64,000 bases of DNA from Jiulongibacter sp966250325 (GTDB lineage: Bacteria > Bacteroidota > Bacteroidia > Cytophagales > Spirosomataceae), in contig CBINGY010000002.1 of NCBI GenBank assembly GCA_966250325.1, positions 140,196-204,195 on the forward strand, given 5' to 3'. Shown here piece after piece: positions 44,698-52,733 of the stretch. Position numbers and translations under genes: made by a program. The notes under the pieces were generated by a model. That model did not search any database and was not told the origin of the DNA. It saw only the letters and a list, made by a program, of their open reading frames with translations. Every line of letters begins with the position of its first letter. Positions within the stretch are counted from its first letter, which is position 1.

Positions 44698-45687
44698 ATG
44701 AAAGTTGCTGTGATAGGCGGAGGAAGCTGGGCTACGGCACTGGTCAAAATCCTCTCTGAACAAAGTTCAATTAAAGTAAACTGGTGGTTAAGAAGCCATG
44801 AGGCTGTAGAACATATCCGCAGGCATCACCATAACCCTCGTTACCTGAGCAGTATTGAACTTCATCCTTCCAAAGTAAAGGCATATCATCAGATTAAAGA
44901 TGCTCTGAAAAACGTGGACGGTGTGGTGCTGGCCGTACCGGCGGCTTTTCTTGCAGATGCTTTAAAAGATCTGGATGCTTCCTGGTTTAAAAACCGGTTT
45001 ATTGTTTCTGCCATTAAAGGCATGATTCCGGGCAAGCACCAGTTGGTTTCAGATTTCATGAAAGATACCTATGGCGTATCAATGGAGCATCAGGCAGCCA
45101 TTGCTGGGCCCTGCCATGCCGAGGAGGTGGCCCTGGAGAAAAGTTCCTACCTTACTATCGCCTCACCAGATTTACAGCTGGCTCAAAAAGTGGCATCTCT
45201 TCTTGATTGCCGATATGTGAGAGCATCGTCCATTACAGATATTTATGGGGTGGAGTATGCGGCGGTGATGAAAAATATTGTAGCTCTGGCCTGTGGGATA
45301 AGTCATGGACTGGGAGCGGGAGATAACTTTCAGGCGGTGATGGTGTCAAACGCCATGCTCGAAATAAAACGCCTGGTAAACGCAGTAGCACCGGCAGATC
45401 GTGAACTTCACGCCTCGGCTTATTTGGGAGACTTGCTGGTAACGGCCTACTCGCAGTTCAGTCGTAACCGGGCTTTTGGAAATATGATTGGTCGAGGATA
45501 TTCTGTAGAATCTGCTCAGCTGGAAATGAATATGGTGGCAGAGGGGTACTATGCGGTTAAAAGTATTTACGAACTCAATAGTAAGTGGCAGATAGACATG
45601 CCAATAACCGATTTTGCCTATGCGGTCTTATACAAAAAAAACTCCCTGGTGAGGGAGTTTAATTCGTTGAAAACAAAATTGTTTTAA
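44698..45687 (+). CDS. gpsA: Glycerol-3-phosphate dehydrogenase [NAD(P)+]
   Basis: Reduces dihydroxyacetone phosphate to sn-glycerol-3-phosphate for phospholipid synthesis. A 329-residue cytoplasmic enzyme from the ATG at 44698: VAVIGGGSWATALVKIL dinucleotide-binding motif at the very N-terminus, AIAGPCHAEEVALE, and KNIVALACGISHGLGAGDNF containing the catalytic lysine region, with C-terminal helices after. TATATTTG at 44686-44693, only 4 nt before the ATG, suggests a leaderless or nearly leaderless mRNA. The stop overlaps the convergent dodecin gene by four bases. Confidence 0.95.
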   Translation: MKVAVIGGGSWATALVKILSEQSSIKVNWWLRSHEAVEHIRRHHHNPRYLSSIELHPSKVKAYHQIKDALKNVDGVVLAVPAAFLADALKDLDASWFKNRFIVSAIKGMIPGKHQLVSDFMKDTYGVSMEHQAAIAGPCHAEEVALEKSSYLTIASPDLQLAQKVASLLDCRYVRASSITDIYGVEYAAVMKNIVALACGISHGLGAGDNFQAVMVSNAMLEIKRLVNAVAPADRELHASAYLGDLLVTAYSQFSRNRAFGNMIGRGYSVESAQLEMNMVAEGYYAVKSIYELNSKWQIDMPITDFAYAVLYKKNSLVREFNSLKTKLF

Positions 45688-45887
45688 CCATTCACTCTGA
45701 AAGAAAGCTGGCAGATCACACCGTAAGTGGTTACTTTGCCGTCTTTCACATGAGCTTTGATATCTTTCACATAGACCGAATCAATGTTATGAATGGTTTT
45801 GGAGGCTTCAGTTACTGCGGTCTGAATGGCATCTTCAATGCTTATTTCAGACGATGAGATTAGTTCAATTACTTTTACTACGGGCAT
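45684..45887 (-). CDS. Dodecin-family flavin-binding protein
   Basis: A 67-residue protein matching dodecin: VKVIELISSSEISIEDAIQTAVTEASKTI helix, then strands IDSVYVKDIKAHVKDGKVTTYGVICQLSFRV. Dodecins assemble into hollow dodecamers that store or buffer flavins. The aromatic residue usually sandwiching the isoalloxazine ring is not obvious here (YVKDIKAHV in place of the W-containing segment), so ligand may differ. Convergent with gpsA with a four-base overlap. Confidence 0.88.
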   Translation of the reverse strand: MPVVKVIELISSSEISIEDAIQTAVTEASKTIHNIDSVYVKDIKAHVKDGKVTTYGVICQLSFRVNG

Positions 45888-45942
45888 GTTGCTTTTTGTT
45901 TATTGGTGAATAATCTGATCATGAAGTTACTTCATTCCTTCT

Positions 45943-46341
45943 TTAATTACCAGATAAACCAGCTTTAATTCTTTCGGCAATCCTGGCCAGTTCATCGTGT
46001 GACATGCTCAGTTTGTTGTTAAAGTTCATGTCATTCATGCTGTTCATTGGAATAAGATGAACATGAGCATGAGGCACCTCCAGTCCCACCACAGCCACTC
46101 CAATACGTTTGCATGGAATGGCCTTACGCAATGCCGGCTCCAGCGATTTGGCAAAATTCATAAGGCCGCTGTAAAGGGTATCGTCCAGGTCAAACAGGTA
46201 GTCAATTTCCTTTTTCGGAATCACCAGCGTATGACCTGCCGCACATGGAAATACATCCAGAAAAGCCAGAAAATCTTCGGTCTCGGCTATTTTATGAGCG
46301 GGGATTTCCCCATTTACAATACGTGTGAAAATAGAGGCCAT
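45943..46341 (-). CDS. HIT-family nucleotide-binding protein
   Basis: A 132-residue histidine-triad protein: SIFTRIVNGEIPAHKIAE at the N-terminus, VFPCAAGHTLVIPKKE, and PHAHVHLIPM carrying the HxHxH triad. HIT proteins are small dinucleotide or nucleoside-phosphoramidate hydrolases. It starts 4 bp after the greA stop, so it is probably the second gene of the greA operon, a common Bacteroidota arrangement. Confidence 0.93.
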   Translation of the reverse strand: MASIFTRIVNGEIPAHKIAETEDFLAFLDVFPCAAGHTLVIPKKEIDYLFDLDDTLYSGLMNFAKSLEPALRKAIPCKRIGVAVVGLEVPHAHVHLIPMNSMNDMNFNNKLSMSHDELARIAERIKAGLSGN

Positions 46342-46345
46342 TGGC

Positions 46346-46819
46346 TTAGATGCTAATGTCGATGACTTCCACCTCTACCACGCCGGCGGGTGCCTGAATC
46401 TGAGCCTTATCCCCCACAGTTTTTCCCAGCAAACCTTTAGCAAAAGGCGAGTTAATCGAAATCTTACCTTCCTTCAGATTGGCCTCAGAATCCTGAACCA
46501 GCGTGTAAGTCATTTTTGCCCCGCTTTTCAGGTTTTTGATAGTCACCTTGTTCATAAGTGATACGGTGGAGGTATCAATGGCCGATTCATCCAGAATACG
46601 GGCGTTTGACATCAAGGTCTCCAGCTTTGATATTTCAGTTTCCATGAGACCCTGAGCATCTTTAGCGGCATCATACTCTGCATTTTCAGAAAGATCACCT
46701 TTATCACGTGCATCGGCTATTTGCCGGGCAATATCCGCACGACCCTTCGTTTTCAGCTCATGAAGCTTGTTTTTCAGGTTGTCGTAACCTTCTTTCGTGT
46801 AATACTGGTATTTTGACAT
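46346..46819 (-). CDS. greA: Transcription elongation factor GreA
   Basis: Rescues backtracked RNA polymerase by stimulating transcript cleavage. A 157-residue protein with the N-terminal coiled coil carrying the tip acidic motif GDLSENAEYDAAKD (catalytic D and E) and the C-terminal FKBP-like domain (NKVTIKNLKSG, INSPFAKGLLGKTVGDKAQIQAPAG). Preceded by a long leader with an intrinsic terminator (46877-46907) downstream of a consensus promoter (47002-47031), indicating premature termination as a regulatory step. Followed by the HIT gene. Confidence 0.96.
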   Translation of the reverse strand: MSKYQYYTKEGYDNLKNKLHELKTKGRADIARQIADARDKGDLSENAEYDAAKDAQGLMETEISKLETLMSNARILDESAIDTSTVSLMNKVTIKNLKSGAKMTYTLVQDSEANLKEGKISINSPFAKGLLGKTVGDKAQIQAPAGVVEVEVIDISI

Positions 46820-46876
46820 AACATATTATGTTTAGGTACTTATAAAAAATTGCCCCCCGGATACTGCGGAGGGTAG

Positions 46877-46907
46877 AAAAAAAAAGAACGGCGATAAACG
46901 ACCGTTC
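46877..46907 (-). terminator. Intrinsic terminator inside the greA leader
   Basis: On the minus strand GAACGG pairs with CCGTTC (positions 46902-46907 and 46886-46891) around a 10-nt loop and is followed by nine T residues (46877-46885). It lies 58 bp upstream of the greA start codon and about 120 nt downstream of the predicted transcription start, so it cannot be the terminator of an upstream coding gene, since none exists on this strand. Confidence 0.75.
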
Positions 46908-46997
46908 CAGTAATCTAAAATCAGATAACCTGAACTGGTTTATTCTCGCCTTTTAAAACAAAATTTTGTTGGATGTAACTTCATTTTGCCTGTTTGA
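46877..46997 (-). ncRNA. Putative greA leader RNA (GraL-like prematurely terminated transcript)
   Basis: A transcript from the promoter at 47002-47031 to the terminator at 46877-46907 would be about 120 nt and non-coding. It includes a 14-bp palindrome (AACAAAATTTTGTT, 46957-46970). The arrangement mirrors the E. coli greA leader that yields the GraL RNAs, but no sequence homology is claimed. The rest of the gap toward fmt (47032-47148) is the fmt promoter region. Confidence 0.45.
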
Positions 46998-47001
46998 ATC
47001 A

Positions 47002-47031
47002 CAAAATTACAAATTAATCTTATCATAACAA
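47002..47031 (-). promoter_or_regulatory. Consensus Bacteroidota promoter for greA leader
   Basis: On the minus strand TTG (47029-47031) is followed after exactly 19 nt by TAATTTTG (47002-47009), matching the TTG-N17-23-TAnnTTTG consensus in full. It would start transcription near 46996, about 177 nt upstream of the greA start codon. Confidence 0.7.
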
Positions 47032-47148
47032 TAGGTTTTGTGGTGGGAGAAGTTCCCGGCCTACGCTTTCAGTAGGCCACTTTCCTGAAAATTGACCTCC
47101 CGGAAACATGAAATTCCCTAGTTTTGATCTTTCAAAACAGCTGAGAGA

Positions 47149-48078
47149 ATGCGAATCGTTTTTATGGGCACCCCAGACTTTGCCGTGGCAAGTCTGAGAA
47201 TTCTGGTGGAGAATGGCAAAGAGGTGGTAGGCGTAATTACAGCTCCCGACAAACCTGCAGGCAGAGGGCAGAAGATGCAACAGTCGCCGGTAAAAAAATA
47301 TGCCCTTGAGCAGGGTCTTCCTGTGCTTCAGCCTGAGAAATTAAGGGATACGGTATTTCTGGAGCAACTGGCCGGTTTAAAAGCCGATTTACAGGTAGTG
47401 GTAGCCTTTAGAATGCTTCCTGAGGTGGTTTGGAGTCAGCCTCCTTACGGTACATTTAACCTTCATGGTTCGCTTCTTCCACAGTATCGTGGGGCAGCAC
47501 CTATAAACTGGGCGGTTATAAATGGTGAAAAGGAGACAGGCCTTACAACGTTTTTTATAGAAAAGGAAATAGATACGGGAAATGTTATTGACTTTGTGAA
47601 GGTACCGATTGGCGATACGGAAACTGCAGGTGAACTTCATGATGAAATGATGGAGCGGGGAGCTGAACTGGTATTGAAAACGGTTACGGCGATAGAGATG
47701 GGCAAGGTGAAAACTATCCCACAGACAGATATGATAGATGAAAATCTGAAACCTGCTCCTAAAATTCACAAAGAAACCTGCGAAATTGACTGGTCAAAGG
47801 AAACAGAAACCGTATTTAATCACATACGCGGGTTAAGTCCATACCCTGCTGCCTGGACTACTCTTCAGGAGAAAAACCTGAAAATCTTCCGGACGGAAAA
47901 GGTTCGGGAAACCGATGGTCTGAAAAAAATCGTCACGGGCAATATGACGATTTATACCAATGAAAAGAATAAACTGATCTTCGCTACCTCGGATGGGCTT
48001 CTGGCTATTACTGAGCTGCAGCTTGAAGGCAAAAAACGTATGGGGGTGGAAGAATTTCTGAGGGGGTACCGTTTTTAG
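47149..48078 (+). CDS. fmt: Methionyl-tRNA formyltransferase
   Basis: Formylates initiator Met-tRNA using 10-formyl-THF. A 309-residue cytoplasmic protein: MRIVFMGTPDFAVASLRIL start, PAGRGQKMQQSPVKKYA tRNA-binding loop, FNLHGSLLPQYRGAAPINWAVINGEKETGLTTF with the catalytic Asn and His, and EKEIDTGNVI carrying the catalytic Asp. The C-terminal domain is OB-fold-like. TAGTTTTG at 47119-47126 is a likely -7 element. Divergent from greA. Confidence 0.95.
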   Translation: MRIVFMGTPDFAVASLRILVENGKEVVGVITAPDKPAGRGQKMQQSPVKKYALEQGLPVLQPEKLRDTVFLEQLAGLKADLQVVVAFRMLPEVVWSQPPYGTFNLHGSLLPQYRGAAPINWAVINGEKETGLTTFFIEKEIDTGNVIDFVKVPIGDTETAGELHDEMMERGAELVLKTVTAIEMGKVKTIPQTDMIDENLKPAPKIHKETCEIDWSKETETVFNHIRGLSPYPAAWTTLQEKNLKIFRTEKVRETDGLKKIVTGNMTIYTNEKNKLIFATSDGLLAITELQLEGKKRMGVEEFLRGYRF

Positions 48079-48109
48079 GCGTATCTTAGAAGAATATTAA
48101 CTGATTTAA

Positions 48110-49341
48110 ACCCTGTATTATCTTAAAAAAATCAATGCGGCAGCAGCAGTTCTCTTACTCCTGTGTTTTTCTGTAAAACTACAGGCACAGCAGAATTTCT
48201 GGATACGGGGAATAATAACCGATGAGCAGGAAAGACCTATACCTTTTGCTACTGTATATGTCAATAATACTTCTTTTTACACCGTTTCAGATTCGCTGGG
48301 GCGATACCATTTAAATATCGCTACCGGACTCCAAACGTGGAGCTCATTGTATCTATGGTAGGTTTTGAAAGCTCCAGAGTAACTTTTCAAAATAACGGAA
48401 AGAGTAAGCAGGTACAGTTTAAACTTAAACCTAGTACAGTTCTGAATGAGGTATTAGTTACTTCAAAACGAAATGCTTTCTGGAGAAGAAAATGGAGAAT
48501 TTTTGAAGAGGGGTTGCTGGGTGCTCCGGCCAGGAGGGTAGATTGTACTATTCTCAACCCGGGGGTGGTTCAGCTTGATTACGATGAAAAAACTTTGAAA
48601 GTAAAAGCCTACACCACGGAACCTCTGGAGGTAATCAACGAACATCTCGGTTATCGTATATCGGTACAGATCAATTATTTTGAATCAGATGGCAAATCTA
48701 CCTCACTAGCTGCCGATAAGTATTTTGATTCCCTTCAGGTAAATTCATTAAAGCATTGGCAGCGTATTCTGAGGGCCAGACAGAAGACATACGCTAATTC
48801 GTTTCGTAGCTTTTTGGTTTCGCTGGCCCATGGAACCACAGAAGAGGTTGGTTTTGAAGTATTCCAGACTGAAGAGATCAGGAATACCTACCTCTCACCG
48901 GTGTATCTCAATGATACCTCGAATCACTTTTACAACTGGATTGACCCCAAAGTACTCCTTGCATGGGGCTCAGACAGCAGCAGTATTGAGCTGAACTCTG
49001 ATAAGCCTCTTCTGGTCATTATCAAATCGTTGAGAAGCAATAAATCACCTCATGCCGACTATCCCTTTGCCTATTCTCAAATTGATATCCCGAACGGCTC
49101 TTTTACATTTGATACCAATGGATGGCTCTTAAAGCCCAATGGACTTTTTTTGTATAATCAGTGGGGCACTGAAGGCCTGGCAGCACTGCTGCCAGATAAC
49201 TATGACGCTTTTAGAAGAGACGATTTTCTACTTAAAATGGATGTACCAGAAATGCAACCCATGAATAAACGTGCCCGAAATCTGCAACGCCTGCCTGAAA
49301 AAATCAGCTTACCTCAAAAGCCACAGCCAGCCACCCCTTAG
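48110..49341 (+). pseudogene. Frameshifted carboxypeptidase-regulatory-like domain protein
   Basis: Two frames together encode one secreted protein. Upstream (frame of 48131) reads INAAAAVLLLLCFSVKLQAQ, a signal peptide, then RGIITDEQERPIPFATVYVNN and DSLGRYHLNIATG, a CNA-B/carboxypeptidase regulatory-like domain. The domain continues in another frame as TPNVELIVSMVGFES and a 330-residue C-terminal region of unknown function. One missing A near 48328 (GGACT where GGAACT is expected) restores the frame exactly. The 5' end also lacks ATG/GTG/TTG between the stop at 48107-48109 and the signal peptide; only CTG (48113) or ATC (48131) are available. Either a decaying gene, or a sequence error plus unusual initiation. 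The downstream frame alone could start at the GTG at 48337 without a signal. Confidence 0.7.
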
Positions 49342-49955
49342 TAAGGCAGCATTTTGGCCAGACTACTTACAGACTCGTCACCCAATCTTTTTGGAGTGTC
49401 CATAGGGCTGTTTGGTCGGGTAGAAACGTCTTCCTGCCACACAGGCTGACCGCTCATGCCATCATAAATAGTAAGCGTGGTGTAGGCTCCGTCACGTCCT
49501 GAAGGGAAACCAAAGTTTGGAGGAGTGATAATGATTTCTGCATCTCCCCAGATGAGGGCATCTACACCCAGAATTTCTGCCAGCTGAGCCTTGTTTGCTT
49601 TGGCAAGTTGAAAGAATGAAATGCCTGCAGTTTCCAATAGTTTATTGGTGGCATTAAAATCCTGAATTACCTTTTCGTATCGTCCTTTTTCAACCTGACG
49701 TGCCATATTCAGAAAAAGGCTCTTTTGCATATCCAGGCCTGCCAGACGCTGCTGTTCACGCCAATAGGCTTCGTCGGGGTTTCGACGGGAGCGGGTTGGC
49801 ATTTGTTTGTACGCTTCATTAAATTGTACTTCAAAGGGTAAAATGGCTATTCGCTGATGCTGAGAAGCCAGTCCCGAGAACTGTCCGCTAAAGGGCACTC
49901 TGGTCTGACAAGATTCCAGCGAGATGATCAGAATCAGAAGAAGAAAGCGTTTCAT
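49338..49955 (-). CDS. Lipoprotein of unknown function, paralogue of the upstream gene (copy B)
   Basis: A 205-residue lipoprotein starting MKRFLLLILIISLESC (lipobox LESC). The core HQRIAILPFEVQFNE, LFLNMARQVEKGRYEKVIQDFNATNKLL, AEILGVDALIWGDAEI, GQPVWQEDVS and the terminal LAKMLPY align with the preceding gene. The fold pattern (N-terminal ILPFEV strand, GVDALIWGDA) resembles CsgG/LpoB-type outer-membrane lipoproteins. Its end overlaps the convergent frameshifted gene by four bases. The ATG at 49955 is preferred over the longer frame because it starts the signal peptide. Confidence 0.75.
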   Translation of the reverse strand: MKRFLLLILIISLESCQTRVPFSGQFSGLASQHQRIAILPFEVQFNEAYKQMPTRSRRNPDEAYWREQQRLAGLDMQKSLFLNMARQVEKGRYEKVIQDFNATNKLLETAGISFFQLAKANKAQLAEILGVDALIWGDAEIIITPPNFGFPSGRDGAYTTLTIYDGMSGQPVWQEDVSTRPNSPMDTPKRLGDESVSSLAKMLPY

Positions 49956-50011
49956 TTTTAGTTTGATTTTGTTGGGAAGGAAAGATGCCGCATACACTAA
50001 AAACGAAAAAT

Positions 50012-50566
50012 TCAGTAGGGAAGTTGCCTGGCCATATCAGCTGTGGTTACTACAAGCATTTTGTATCGCGTATCATACACAGACGACGCCAGCATAGTAA
50101 GCTCCTTTCTCCAGACCAATTCGCCCGTGGCTTTGTCAAAAATCTGTCCGGTCATGGTTACGCCCTGGTCACCCCGCTGCACGTATCTGCCCGGATCCAG
50201 GTTTCCTGCAAAAACAGCATCTACCCCAAGTAACTCACACAGCTCGGTTTTATTCATCTGCATAAGCGTACGGTGAGATATATGTTTGCTTTTCAGGATT
50301 TCATTCGTTTCTATAAAACTTTGAAGAGCTATCTGCTGCCTTTCCCGGTTAATCTGCCTGGAGAGGGTCTCAAAGAAATGTTGCTGAAGGTTACCTTCCC
50401 TCTTCACATTGGGTGGTCTGCCATATACCAGAATAGGGAGTACCGCCAAACGCTTGTGATATGTCAGAAACTGAGCATTCCGGGTGTCGGGTATAGTTTG
50501 AAAGGAAGCCGGACTGCAGGCAAAAACCAGAAAAAGAAAGAGCAGGCAGCCGGTAAGTTCTTTCAT
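50012..50566 (-). CDS. Lipoprotein of unknown function (copy A), coupled to hemE
   Basis: A 184-residue lipoprotein (MKELTGCLLFLFLVFAC, lipobox). The domain reads HKRLAVLPILVYGRPP, FFETLSRQINRERQQIALQSFIETNEIL, CELLGVDAVFAGNLDPG, TGELVWRKELTM and ends MARQLPY. It has the same domain order as the following gene, with low identity. Its ATG overlaps the hemE stop by one base (TGATG), so its expression is linked to heme biosynthesis by position, although a functional link is not evident. Possibly a CsgG/LpoB-like envelope factor. Confidence 0.75.
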   Translation of the reverse strand: MKELTGCLLFLFLVFACSPASFQTIPDTRNAQFLTYHKRLAVLPILVYGRPPNVKREGNLQQHFFETLSRQINRERQQIALQSFIETNEILKSKHISHRTLMQMNKTELCELLGVDAVFAGNLDPGRYVQRGDQGVTMTGQIFDKATGELVWRKELTMLASSVYDTRYKMLVVTTADMARQLPY

Positions 50567-51591
50567 CACCAAACGAAGTTTTTTATGGTGTCAATAAAAC
50601 ATTTGACATGGTCTGGATGGGTATCGGGATATACCCCATGCCCGAGATTAGCAATATACCGGTTTTTCCCGAATGATCTGAGCATCTGACCCACTTGTTT
50701 CTCTATTTCTGAACGTTCTGCATAAAGCACACACGGATCCAGATTTCCCTGAAGCGTTTTGTGAGGAATAAGTCTCCGTGATTCTGAGATATCCATGTTC
50801 CAGTCGAGACCTACCACTTCGCAGGCCAGATTACCGATATCTTCGCGGGCAAAGAACGCCCCTTTCGCAAAAACGGTAACAGGTACCTCGGTGATGGCTT
50901 CGCAGATTTGGGCAATATAGGGTGTGGCAAACTCCCTGTACTGGTCTGGCGACAAGATACCCGCCCAGCTGTCAAACAACTGCACCAGATTTGCCCCGGC
51001 AGTGATCTGAGCTTTCAGGTAGGTGATGGTTACTGTAGTGATTTTCTGAAGTAGCGAATGAGCCAGCTCTGGTTGGGTGTACATCATTTTCTTTGCTACT
51101 GAAAAAGTTTTGGAACCCTTCCCTTCTGTCATATAACAAAGAATGGTAAAAGGAGCACCGGCAAATCCAATCAAAGGAACTCGTCCCTCAAGTCCTTTTT
51201 TGGTAAGTTTAATGGCTTCTATAACATAGCTGAGACGGTCTTCAATGTCATTGACGTTCAGAGCATCAATGTCTGCCTGCGTATTAACGGTTTTTGGAAA
51301 CAGCGGACCCCGGTTTTCAATCATTTCATAGGGCAGATCCATGGCCTCTGGTACCACCAGAATATCGCTGAAGATAATGGCGGCATCTACTCCGAGAATA
51401 TCTACCGGCTGGATGGTGACCTCCGCGGCCATTTCGGGGCTTTTGGCCAGATTAATAAAACTTCCGGCCTTTTCGCGTACTTCCCGGTATTCTTTGAGAA
51501 TTCTGCCGGCTTGTCGCATGGTCCACACGGGTACCCGTTCTACCTCCTCACCACGGGCGGCTCTAAGTAATAGATCATTTTTGAGATTCAT
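50566..51591 (-). CDS. hemE: Uroporphyrinogen decarboxylase
   Basis: Decarboxylates uroporphyrinogen III to coproporphyrinogen III in heme synthesis. A 341-residue cytoplasmic enzyme with PVWTMRQAGRILKEYRE, AAIIFSDILVVPEAMD (the catalytic Asp lies in this segment), GFAGAPFTILCYMTEG, LFDSWAGILSP and GNLDPCVLY, followed by NLGHGVYPDTHPD. Full length. The gene is the first of a three-gene minus-strand cluster ending in two lipoproteins. Confidence 0.96.
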   Translation of the reverse strand: MNLKNDLLLRAARGEEVERVPVWTMRQAGRILKEYREVREKAGSFINLAKSPEMAAEVTIQPVDILGVDAAIIFSDILVVPEAMDLPYEMIENRGPLFPKTVNTQADIDALNVNDIEDRLSYVIEAIKLTKKGLEGRVPLIGFAGAPFTILCYMTEGKGSKTFSVAKKMMYTQPELAHSLLQKITTVTITYLKAQITAGANLVQLFDSWAGILSPDQYREFATPYIAQICEAITEVPVTVFAKGAFFAREDIGNLACEVVGLDWNMDISESRRLIPHKTLQGNLDPCVLYAERSEIEKQVGQMLRSFGKNRYIANLGHGVYPDTHPDHVKCFIDTIKNFVW

Positions 51592-51736
51592 GCTGCAAAA
51601 ATAGCAGGTAAAGCGAGGCGAAAATTTCTCTGAACAGAAAGAATTTCATCTACAAACTGAGGTTTGTTCTGTCACATATTTGCGATTGACCGGTAACAAG
51701 TAGAATTTAGGCTCTCAAAATATTCAAAAACAAAAC

Positions 51737-52726
51737 GTGAAATATCGAGTATTAGGAAAAACGGGCATTTCGGTTTCAGAGATAAGTCTGGGCACCTGGC
51801 AGGTGGGAGGCAGGTGGGGTGAGCCTTTTGATTTTGGCAACGCAGAGAAAATTCTGAATAAAGCCGTTGAAGGCGGTGTGAATTTTATTGATACGGCAGA
51901 TGTCTACGGCAATGAGGTGGGTCAAAGTGAAACCGCTGTGAGGAAGTTTGTAAGAAGCTGTTCTGAAAGAATTTATGTAGCCACCAAATGTGGAAGACAG
52001 ATTAATCCTCACATAAATGAGGGGTACAAACCCTCGATACTGAGGAAGTACGTAGAAGACAGTCTTCAGCGGATGGGGCTGGAGACCATTGACCTCATAC
52101 AGCTACACTGCCCGCCTACCGAAGTGTATTACCGTCCGGAGATTTTTGAATTATTCGACCGGCTGAAGGAAGAAGGTAAAATTCAAAACCTTGGCGTAAG
52201 TGTAGAGAAAGTAGAAGAAGCACTTAAGGCTATTGAATTTTCGAATGTTTGCACGGTACAGATTATATTCAATTTGTTTCGTCAGCGGCCTGCTGAACTC
52301 TTTTTTGAGCAGGCAAGGAAAAAGAATGTTGGAATTCTGGCCCGGGTACCTCTGGCCAGTGGATTACTTACCGGTAAGTTTACCTCACAATCGGTTTTTG
52401 GAGCCGGTGATCACCGGAATTTCAACAGAGAAGGAGCGGCTTTTGATAAAGGGGAGACCTTTTCAGGCATTGATTATGTAACGGGTCTTTTGGCAGTAAA
52501 TGAGCTTAGAAACGTCTTTGAGGGTCAAAACCTTACTCATTCCGCATTGAAGTGGATACTGGATTTTGAAGAGATAAGTTGTGTTATACCTGGAGCAAGT
52601 AATTCTGAGCAGGTTTCATCAAACCTGGCAGCACTTCAGGCTCCTGAACTAAGCAGTAAACAGAAGGAAGCTGTAAAAAATGTATATGAAACTTTTATCC
52701 GTGCTTCAGTACATCAGCTCTGGTAA
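51737..52726 (+). CDS. Aldo/keto reductase
   Basis: A 329-residue NADPH-dependent reductase with a TIM-barrel: GISVSEISLGTWQVGGRWG, NFIDTADVYGNEVGQSETAV (catalytic Asp and Tyr), IYVATKCGRQ (Lys) and DLIQLHCPP (His). The C-terminal cofactor loop is CVIPGASNSEQVSSN. Substrate unknown; such proteins are often oxidoreductases of sugars or aldehydes. It probably heads an operon with the OXA-like protein, which begins 7 bp after its stop. Confidence 0.92.
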   Translation: MKYRVLGKTGISVSEISLGTWQVGGRWGEPFDFGNAEKILNKAVEGGVNFIDTADVYGNEVGQSETAVRKFVRSCSERIYVATKCGRQINPHINEGYKPSILRKYVEDSLQRMGLETIDLIQLHCPPTEVYYRPEIFELFDRLKEEGKIQNLGVSVEKVEEALKAIEFSNVCTVQIIFNLFRQRPAELFFEQARKKNVGILARVPLASGLLTGKFTSQSVFGAGDHRNFNREGAAFDKGETFSGIDYVTGLLAVNELRNVFEGQNLTHSALKWILDFEEISCVIPGASNSEQVSSNLAALQAPELSSKQKEAVKNVYETFIRASVHQLW

Positions 52727-52733
52727 GCGGTTT

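Noticed and set aside
47058..47078. GGCCTAC / GTAGGCC hairpin upstream of fmt
   Set aside because: Seven-bp stem without a U tract; no gene ends there, so neither a terminator nor a riboswitch can be supported.
52680..52733. Upstream in-frame start for the OXA-like protein
   Set aside because: It would lie within the reductase coding region and place 18 residues before a normal signal peptide.
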